Part shown: positions 1 through 4,180 of the stretch, one piece after another | How positions within the stretch are numbered: position 1 is the stretch's first letter | Layout: each line of letters begins with the position of its first letter | NCBI GenBank assembly: GCA_937890735.1 | Contig: CALACZ010000088.1 | Span: 1 to 5,362 of the forward strand | Direction: 5' to 3' | Source: an uncultured Bacillota bacterium | GTDB lineage: Bacteria; Bacillota; Clostridia; Oscillospirales; Oscillospiraceae | Length of the DNA: 5,362 nucleotides | The notes under the pieces: model-generated | Seen by the model: the letters and a program-made list of their open reading frames with translations, nothing else | Databases searched by the model: none | What the model was told of the DNA's origin: nothing | Translations under genes and position numbers: made by a program

Positions 1-110
1 AAACTATGTCTTCTCTTTTCCATCTTTCTTTTTGCGCAACTTATTGTACCTTATCGGGGTAAATCACTATGGATTTTTTCTTAGGTGTCCAACTTCATTT
101 TACAATCGAC
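1..110. other. AT-rich intergenic stretch, no gene seen
   Basis: This stretch is clearly richer in A and T than the genes to its right and I find no credible coding frame in it. Read leftward there is a TACAAT hexamer (complement of 43-48) that could be a -10 box for a gene lying left of the window, but the sequence 17 nt upstream of it is a poor -35. I see no other signal here. Confidence 0.35.
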
Positions 111-156
111 CAAAACATAAAAAGAAGGCTGCGCAGGCAAATGCCTGCGCAGCCTT
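111..156 (-). terminator. Rho-independent terminator, stronger in the leftward direction
   Basis: Positions 125-138 pair perfectly with 143-156 in a GC-rich stem closed by a 4-nt loop (AAAT, 139-142). Read leftward, the stem is followed by a U-rich tail (complement of 111-124, with a run of five T). This is a textbook intrinsic terminator and would end the transcript of the leftward gene at 357-776 after roughly 200 nt of 3' untranslated RNA. Read rightward, the tail is TTTGTTT, so it may also stop transcription entering from the left. Confidence 0.8.
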
Positions 157-160
157 TGTT

Positions 161-357
161 TACGAAAACCTCGTAGAGTTTTGCGCCCGCAGGCGCAAAA
201 GCGATTTGAATCATTTTTGCCGGCGGCGTGTACGTCGGCAAAAATACTTCACACCCTGCAAGTGTGGAAATTTTGCGCTTGCGCAAAATTTATGCGCGCA
301 GCAGGGTGCAAGCTTTTTCAAACGAAAACTTGTTTTCGTTTGAAAGCGCAGAGCGCT
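161..357. repeat. Cluster of perfect inverted repeats (hairpin array)
   Basis: Several separate hairpins are packed end to end. 179-187 pairs with 192-200 (TTTTGCGCC arm). 213-225 pairs with 233-245 (ATTTTTGCCG arm, one G-T wobble). 248-254 pairs with 262-268. 268-278 pairs with 281-291 (AAATTTTGCGC arm, 2-nt spacer). 316-329 pairs with 332-345 (TTTCAAACGAAAAC arm, 2-nt spacer). 345-349 pairs with 353-357 and touches the stop codon of the leftward gene. A further pair, CACCCTGC at 252-259 and GCAGGGTG at 301-308, would enclose the 268-291 hairpin and compete with the 248-268 one. In most stems the T tract is on the left arm and the A tract on the right, so no U-tail follows and they are not simple terminators. 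The block lies in what is probably the 3' untranslated RNA of the leftward gene. Origin and function are unknown; it may be a palindromic intergenic element or a structured RNA. Confidence 0.75.
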
Positions 358-776
358 CAAGGATCATCCATTGTGGAGATCAGAATGTTGTCTGTGCCGT
401 GGGCTTCAAATTCCGCGATGTAATCGTCCATGCGGGAGACCAGCTCGTCGTAATTGTCCTTGGAGACGGGCTGATAGTCCATATCACGCCGCGCCAGCTC
501 CTCGGCGAGGATCTCGTAGAACACGGTGTCCTCATAATCCACGATCGCCTCGTGGATGCCGCCGTCGGTAAAGGCGCGCGAGGGTACGTCCGCGCCCTCC
601 CACTTTTCCACCAGCGTGGGCATTCCCGCCTCCCGGCAGAGGGCAAAGAGCTTGGATTCCACATCATCATAATCGGCAAAACGGTCGTCGCCGCGCGTGG
701 AATTTAAAATCCAGTTGCCGATGTAGACCATATCCAGCAGCCGCCGGAACTCTTTTTTTGTCAGGTCGATCTGCAT
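357..776 (-). CDS. Small acidic protein of unknown function
   Basis: This leftward frame encodes 139 residues. The ATG at 776 is preceded by a perfect AGGAGG (complement of 785-790) with an 8-nt spacer, and a good promoter lies just beyond, so start and strand are well supported. I do not recognise the family. The product is strongly acidic, with many Asp and Glu residues (for example DDRFADYDDVE near residues 30-40 and MDDYIAEFEAH near 116-126), has one cysteine (C47), and shows no signal peptide or membrane segment, so it is probably cytosolic and mostly helical. The N-terminus (MQIDLTKKEF, then aromatic and aliphatic residues to about 25) looks like an amphipathic helix. It is transcribed divergently from ddl and stands alone before a terminator at 111-156. 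The opposite-strand frames here are shadows. Confidence 0.85.
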   Translation of the reverse strand: MQIDLTKKEFRRLLDMVYIGNWILNSTRGDDRFADYDDVESKLFALCREAGMPTLVEKWEGADVPSRAFTDGGIHEAIVDYEDTVFYEILAEELARRDMDYQPVSKDNYDELVSRMDDYIAEFEAHGTDNILISTMDDP

Positions 777-802
777 CTCGCAAGCCTCCTCTCATACACA
801 AC

Positions 803-831
803 ATTATATACACCCCGGCGGGATTTTTCCA
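803..831 (-). promoter_or_regulatory. Sigma-A-type promoter for the leftward gene
   Basis: Read leftward, a perfect TATAAT (complement of 803-808) is preceded at a 17-nt spacing by TGGAAA (complement of 826-831), which matches four of six -35 consensus bases. Transcription would start near 796, giving a leader of about 20 nt that contains the AGGAGG at 785-790. Confidence 0.65.
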
Positions 832-864
832 CTGTTAAAATCACGGTATTCAAGAAAAATGTGC

Positions 865-908
865 TTGTGTTCTTTGAAGTTTTGACATATGATATAGGAA
901 CGTATTGT
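865..908 (+). promoter_or_regulatory. Promoter region of the ddl operon
   Basis: Two overlapping candidates are visible. One is TTGTGT (865-870), a 17-nt spacer and TATGAT (888-893), with a good -10 and a weak -35. The other is a perfect TTGACA (882-887), a short 15-nt spacer and TATTGT (903-908). The sequence alone does not decide between them. Either gives a short leader before the ATG at 933. The perfect -35 sitting against the -10 of the other promoter is slightly unusual. Confidence 0.45.
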
Positions 909-932
909 GTAGCGAAAAGAGGCTGGTTCACG

Positions 933-1994
933 ATGAAAAAATTAAGCGTCTGTGTCCTGTTTGGCGGCGTTTCGCCGGAGCACGCCGTATCCCTGCGCTC
1001 GGCGCAGTCGGTGCTGAGCCATCTGGACACCGAAAAATATAACATTTTCCCCGTCGGCATCACGCAGGACGGCGACTGGGTGCTCTTCGGCGGCAGCGAT
1101 TACGGGATGCTGCCCGCGGGAACGTGGCAGGACTGCCCGGAAAACCGCCGCGCGGCGATCTCGCCCGTGCGCGGTCAGGGGCTTTTGAGCTTTGAGAACG
1201 ACTGCGTCGTGCGTGAGCGCATTGACGTGGTGTTCCCCGTGCTGCACGGCGAAAACGGCGAGGACGGCTCGATGCAGGGGCTTTTGCAGATCGCGGGCAT
1301 TCCGTATGTCGGTCCGCACGTCGCCGCGTCCGCCGCGTGCATGGATAAGACCATCACCAAGCTCATCGCCGGGCACGCCGGTATCCGGCAGGCGGCGTGG
1401 CAGCTCGTGACGGCGCAGGATATGCGCCGCGGCGCGGAGCGCGTCGCGGAGATGATCGAGCGCGCGCTGGACTATCCCGTGTTTGTAAAGCCTGCAGGCA
1501 CGGGTTCGTCGGTGGGCGTTGCCAAGGCGCGCGACCGCGAGGCGCTGCTTGCGGCGCTGGAGACGGCGCTGAGCTATGACAGCAAGGTGCTCGTGGAGGA
1601 GTTTATCGACGGGCAGGAGGTCGAGGTCGCCGTGCTCGGCAACGATACGCCCATGGCGTCCGTCTGCGGCGAGATCGACTCCGGCGCGGAATTTTACGAC
1701 TACGACGCAAAATATATCCTCGACTGCGCCAAGCTCTACATCCCCGCGCGTATCGGCGAGGATGTCGCCGAGCGCGTGCGCGAGCAGGCGATCCGCGTCT
1801 ATCAGGCGATGGGCTGCCGCGGGCTTTCGCGCGTGGACTTCTTTGTCACGCGGGGCGGCGAGGTCGTCTTTAACGAGATCAATACGCTCCCGGGCTTTAC
1901 GTCCATCTCCATGTACCCCAAGCTCTTTGAGGCGAGCGGCATCCCGTACAGCGAGCTGCTCGACCAGCTCATCGCGCTGGCGCTGGAGGACTGA
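933..1994 (+). CDS. ddl: D-alanine--D-alanine ligase
   Basis: This 353-residue ATP-grasp enzyme joins two D-alanines to make the dipeptide that ends the peptidoglycan precursor; it acts in the cytosol. Family landmarks are all present: GGVSPEHAVS at 11-20 with the substrate Glu (E16), HGENGEDG at 105-112, the ATP-binding loop KPAGTGSSVGV at 186-196, YDYDAKY at 255-261, RVDFF at 300-304 with R300 and D302, and the metal-binding NEIN at 314-317 followed by PGFTS. K260 and Y261 match the Lys-Tyr pair of D-Ala-D-Ala ligases, not the His of VanA-type D-lactate ligases, so ordinary D-Ala specificity is predicted. I chose the ATG at 933 because AAGAGG (917-922) lies 10 nt upstream and homology begins there; the in-frame GTG at 861 lies upstream of or within the promoter. 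It is the first gene of the operon. Confidence 0.96.
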   Translation: MKKLSVCVLFGGVSPEHAVSLRSAQSVLSHLDTEKYNIFPVGITQDGDWVLFGGSDYGMLPAGTWQDCPENRRAAISPVRGQGLLSFENDCVVRERIDVVFPVLHGENGEDGSMQGLLQIAGIPYVGPHVAASAACMDKTITKLIAGHAGIRQAAWQLVTAQDMRRGAERVAEMIERALDYPVFVKPAGTGSSVGVAKARDREALLAALETALSYDSKVLVEEFIDGQEVEVAVLGNDTPMASVCGEIDSGAEFYDYDAKYILDCAKLYIPARIGEDVAERVREQAIRVYQAMGCRGLSRVDFFVTRGGEVVFNEINTLPGFTSISMYPKLFEASGIPYSELLDQLIALALED

Positions 1995-1995
1995 G

Positions 1996-2427
1996 ATGAA
2001 GCCGAACGCCGTTATCACCATCTCCGGCACGCAGCAGGTCCTGCCTGACGCGCCGGAGACGATCGAGATGGTCACGCAGGGGACATATTCCTACGAGCCG
2101 GGGCACGCCGAGTTTTCCTATACGGAGACGGAGATGACCGGGCAGGAGGGCGTTGTGACCACCTTTACCGTCGATGGCGACGTGGTCACGCTGACGCGCA
2201 CGGGCAGGCTGCGCTCGCAGATGCGCTTTGAGGTCGGAAAGCCGTATGACAGTCTGTATGACGCGGGCTTTACCGCGCTGCTCACGCGCGTGTGCGCACG
2301 GCATATCACGGTGCTGCTTAACGAGCGCGGCGGTATTCTCGACCTGGAGTACGCGCTGGAGATCGAGCACACCGACTGCGGGACGCTGAGCTATCACATC
2401 GAGGTGCGGAAAAAACCCGCGTCGTAA
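1996..2427 (+). CDS. DUF1934 (YwiB-like) beta-barrel protein
   Basis: The product is 143 residues long, normal for the DUF1934 family typified by Bacillus subtilis YwiB, a lipocalin-like small beta-barrel whose biochemical role is unknown. The family pattern is visible: an opening strand (AVITISGTQ, 5-13), YTETEMTG at 42-49, VTLTRTG at 64-70, MRFEVG at 76-81 and the closing strands LDLEYALEIE at 115-124 and LSYHIEV at 131-137. There is no signal peptide or membrane segment, so it is cytosolic. The ATG lies one base after the ddl stop, and its ribosome binding site GGAGG (1985-1989, 6-nt spacer) is inside the end of ddl, so the two are probably translationally coupled. In related bacteria I recall this family near cell-wall or argS genes, which fits but does not explain its job. 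Confidence 0.9.
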   Translation: MKPNAVITISGTQQVLPDAPETIEMVTQGTYSYEPGHAEFSYTETEMTGQEGVVTTFTVDGDVVTLTRTGRLRSQMRFEVGKPYDSLYDAGFTALLTRVCARHITVLLNERGGILDLEYALEIEHTDCGTLSYHIEVRKKPAS

Positions 2428-2447
2428 AAATACAGGAGGGACTTACC

Positions 2448-3194
2448 ATGAAACAGCCGCATATCTGTCTGGATGAAACGCTGGGTATCCAATATGCCAT
2501 CCTGCCGGGCGACCCGGCGCGGCTCGACCGCATCGCAGAACAGCTCGAAAATGTAAAAGAGCTTGCGTATAACCGCGAGTTCCGCAGCCTGTGCGGGGAA
2601 TACCGCGGCGTGCGCGTGCTGGCGCTGTCCACCGGCATCGGCGGGTGCTCGGCGGGCATTGCCGTGGAGGAGCTGCACAACATCGGCGTGAAGGCAATGG
2701 TGCGCATCGGCTCGTGCGGCGCGCTGCAAAAGGGCATTGCGCTGGGCGACCTCATTCTGGTGTGCGGCGCGGTGCGCGACGACGGCGCGTCCAAGGCGTA
2801 TGTGGACATCCGCTATCCGGCGGTCGCCGACCCGGTGCTGCTGAACTGCTGCATGGAGAGCGCGAAGGCGCTCGGCTGCCGCAGTCATGTGGGGCTGGCG
2901 CACAGCCACGAGAGCTTCTATCACGAGGAAAACGAGCAGGAGAGCGCCTACTGGTCGTCCAAGGGCGTTTTGGGCGCGGATATGGAGACGGCGGCGCTGT
3001 TTACCATCGGTCGCCTGCGCGGCGTGAGGGCTGCGTCCATCCTCAATAACGTGGTCGTCTGGGGCGAGGACACGGCGGACGCCATCGGCGGATATGTGGA
3101 CGGCGCGGACGCGTGCGCGCGCGGCGAGCGCGATGAGATCCGCGTGGCGCTGGAGGCGCTGTACCGTCTTGATCGGATGGAGGGCACAAAATGA
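2448..3194 (+). CDS. Nucleoside phosphorylase, uridine phosphorylase-like
   Basis: At 248 residues this has the length and motif order of the PNP/UDP nucleoside phosphorylase family, which splits a nucleoside with phosphate into a free base and ribose-1-phosphate for salvage. It most resembles Escherichia coli Udp: H5, the phosphate loop GDPAR at 21-25, STGIGG at 61-66 followed by IAVEEL at 71-76, the phosphate-site R86 in RIGSCG, DDGAS at 111-115, PAVAD at 124-128 and the ribose-binding DMET at 178-181 with E180. The segment that in E. coli Udp reads FYPGQERY and holds the uracil-contacting Gln and Arg is here FYHEENEQ (157-164), so uracil recognition seems not conserved and the real base may differ. 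The start follows a strong AGGAGGG (2434-2440, 7-nt spacer). It is the third gene of the operon and overlaps the next gene by ATGA. Confidence 0.88.
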   Translation: MKQPHICLDETLGIQYAILPGDPARLDRIAEQLENVKELAYNREFRSLCGEYRGVRVLALSTGIGGCSAGIAVEELHNIGVKAMVRIGSCGALQKGIALGDLILVCGAVRDDGASKAYVDIRYPAVADPVLLNCCMESAKALGCRSHVGLAHSHESFYHEENEQESAYWSSKGVLGADMETAALFTIGRLRGVRAASILNNVVVWGEDTADAIGGYVDGADACARGERDEIRVALEALYRLDRMEGTK

Positions 3195-3775
3195 AAAATG
3201 TTCTGTGGGTCGATTGCTGTATCCGCGGCGAGCAGTCGCGCACGCTGCGGCTGAGCCGTGCGTTTTTAAGCGCACTGCCGGAGGCTTGCCGGGTGACGCA
3301 TCTGGACCTCATGCAGCTCCAGCCGCGTTATTTTTCCGGCGCATATTTTGACGAACGGCAGGCGCTGCTGGAGCAGGGGGCGCGTGAGCATCCGCGCTTT
3401 GACCTCGCACGCCAGTTTGCGGCGGCGGACGAGATCGTCGTGTCTGCGCCGTTCTGGGATCTGAGCTTCCCGGCGCTGCTCAAGGTCTACATCGAGCAGG
3501 TCTCGCTCGACGGCATCACCTTCGGCTCGACGGAGGCGGGACTTGTGGGGCTCTGCCGCGCGGAGCGCATGGTGTACCTCACCACGCGCGGCGGCTTTTA
3601 TACGGGCGACGCCATGGAAATGGGCAGCCGCTACATGGAGGCGCTGTGCAGATTCTTCGGCATCGACCGCTATGACTGCGTCGCCGCCGACGGCATGGAC
3701 GTCGCGGGCTTTGACGGCGAGGGGTCGCTGAGAGCCGCGATGGAAAAAGCCGCGGCGCTTGCTAAAACGTTTTGA
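3191..3775 (+). CDS. Flavodoxin-fold NAD(P)H oxidoreductase (AzoR/NQO1-like)
   Basis: The 194-residue product belongs to the Flavodoxin_2 group of FMN-dependent NAD(P)H quinone or azo-compound reductases. It opens with a beta strand and a phosphate-binding turn (VLWVDCCIRGEQSRTLRLS, 4-22), then a middle strand and flavin loop SAPFWDLSFPALLKVYIEQV (85-104, compare P.YN..IP..LK..ID in AzoR), and TTRGGFY (131-137), the usual flavin-ring motif before the last helices. No signal peptide is present, so it is cytosolic and likely a homodimer as in the family. The substrate cannot be read from the sequence. The ATG at 3191 overlaps the stop of the phosphorylase gene (ATGA), with GGAGGG (3179-3184) 6 nt upstream, so the two are translationally coupled. 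It is the last gene before the terminator at 3781-3817. Confidence 0.87.
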   Translation: MKNVLWVDCCIRGEQSRTLRLSRAFLSALPEACRVTHLDLMQLQPRYFSGAYFDERQALLEQGAREHPRFDLARQFAAADEIVVSAPFWDLSFPALLKVYIEQVSLDGITFGSTEAGLVGLCRAERMVYLTTRGGFYTGDAMEMGSRYMEALCRFFGIDRYDCVAADGMDVAGFDGEGSLRAAMEKAAALAKTF

Positions 3776-3780
3776 GTGCA

Positions 3781-3817
3781 AAAACCCGCCTCGGTGCTTT
3801 GCGCCGAGGCGGGTTTT
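3781..3817 (+). terminator. Rho-independent terminator of the ddl operon
   Basis: Positions 3781-3797 pair with 3801-3817 (17 pairs including one G-T wobble) around a 3-nt TTT loop. The outer pairs are an AAAA tract and the closing TTTT, with a GC-rich stem between. It begins 5 nt after the stop codon at 3775. The A tract also gives it some capacity to stop transcription from the other side. Confidence 0.92.
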
Positions 3818-3841
3818 CGGCGAATTTTTGCCGCGTGAGGC

Positions 3842-3870
3842 TTGCCTTTTGCGGCGGCTTGCGCTAGAAT
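3842..3870 (+). promoter_or_regulatory. Sigma-A-type promoter for the riboswitch transcript
   Basis: TTGCCT (3842-3847, four of six consensus bases) and TAGAAT (3865-3870, five of six) are separated by exactly 17 nt. Transcription would begin about 3877, some 15 nt before the first helix of the riboswitch, which is the expected arrangement. Confidence 0.65.
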
Positions 3871-3891
3871 AAGCACGGAAAACTTCATATC

Positions 3892-4003
3892 GGCACGGTC
3901 CAGCCGGGGCGAGAGCCATCCGGCAGCGGAATGGGGTGCAATTCCCCGCGAGAAGGTCACTGTGAAGCCCGTTTGGGATCAGTCAGATACGTTGGACCGC
4001 GCC
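3892..4003 (+). promoter_or_regulatory. Cobalamin (B12) riboswitch aptamer
   Basis: Cobalamin riboswitches bind adenosyl- or other cobalamins in the nascent RNA and usually switch off downstream genes for B12 uptake or synthesis. Seen here: a closing helix in which 3892-3902 pairs with 3993-4003 with one A-C mismatch; the conserved core hairpin with GGGGTGCAATTCCCC (3933-3947) after GCGGAAT; the conserved GGTCACTGTG (3955-3964, compare GCCACTGTG); a short variable arm CCC-GTTT-GGG (3968-3977); and the 3' B12-box-like AGTCAGATAC (3981-3990). Order and spacing of these blocks fit the family. The variable arms are short, so this is a compact version. The partner of the core loop (kissing loop) could not be settled by eye. 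It is followed by an intrinsic terminator, so an OFF switch is predicted. Confidence 0.85.
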
Positions 4004-4047
4004 AGTCTCTGCGCCACATCCGCAGCAGACCGCCCAAACGGGATCAG

Positions 4048-4080
4048 TCTGTGCAGCGAAGTGGCTGCACAGATTTTTTT
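4048..4080 (+). terminator. Riboswitch-controlled intrinsic terminator
   Basis: TCTGTGCAGC (4048-4057) pairs perfectly with GCTGCACAGA (4064-4073) around a 6-nt loop, followed by seven T residues (4074-4080). It stands between the aptamer and the coding region. An alternative pairing of GTCTG (4047-4051) with CAGAC (4026-4030) would take the left arm away and serve as antiterminator. Another hairpin, 4005-4013 with 4021-4030 (one bulge), would in turn occupy CAGAC and so favour termination. Confidence 0.87.
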
Positions 4081-4081
4081 G

Positions 4082-4160
4082 TTGCAAGGCGCGCGCCTTG
4101 CGTGTCTTTGGGATTCCCCAAAGACAATGAGACTTTGTTAAAAATGGAGCATCGCTCCAA
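4082..4160 (+). repeat. Hairpin-rich leader between terminator and start codon
   Basis: Three further palindromes follow in close order: a perfect 18-nt palindrome GCAAGGCGCGCGCCTTGC (4084-4101); a 10-bp hairpin, 4103-4112 with 4117-4126; and TGGAGC (4145-4150) with GCTCCA (4154-4159), which ends 7 nt before the AGGAGG ribosome binding site (4167-4172). None has a U-tail of terminator quality. They may affect RNA stability or translation, or may be intergenic repeat elements like those at 161-357. Confidence 0.6.
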
Positions 4161-4180
4161 AGAAGCAGGAGGAAATGCAG

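Noticed and set aside
32..343. Rightward open frame of 103 codons, and overlapping frames in the same region
   Set aside because: It starts with TTG, has no ribosome binding site, and runs straight through the terminator hairpin and the palindrome cluster; its Arg-, Lys- and Cys-rich product is typical of translated palindromes.
161..345. CRISPR-like array in the palindrome cluster
   Set aside because: The hairpin arms differ from each other, there is no repeated unit with spacers of constant length, and no cas gene is near.
861..932. Upstream GTG start for ddl
   Set aside because: It would add 24 residues with no family similarity and lies across the promoter elements; the ATG at 933 has a ribosome binding site and matches the family start.
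933..1994. VanA-type D-Ala-D-Lac ligase (glycopeptide resistance)
   Set aside because: The YDYDAKY motif with Lys-Tyr at 260-261 marks a D-Ala-D-Ala ligase, and no vanH, vanX or regulator genes are present.
942..2075. Long leftward frame of 377 codons opposite ddl
   Set aside because: It is the antisense shadow of a confidently identified ddl and reflects high GC at third codon positions; there is no promoter or ribosome binding site for it.
3842..4141. Open frames running through the riboswitch in both directions
   Set aside because: They cross the promoter, the aptamer and the terminator, lack ribosome binding sites and show no recognisable protein.
4175..4180. Alternative ATG two codons upstream for the GLUG protein
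   Set aside because: It lies only 2 nt after the AGGAGG, too close for normal initiation; the ATG at 4181 has an 8-nt spacer and starts a standard MKKR signal peptide.
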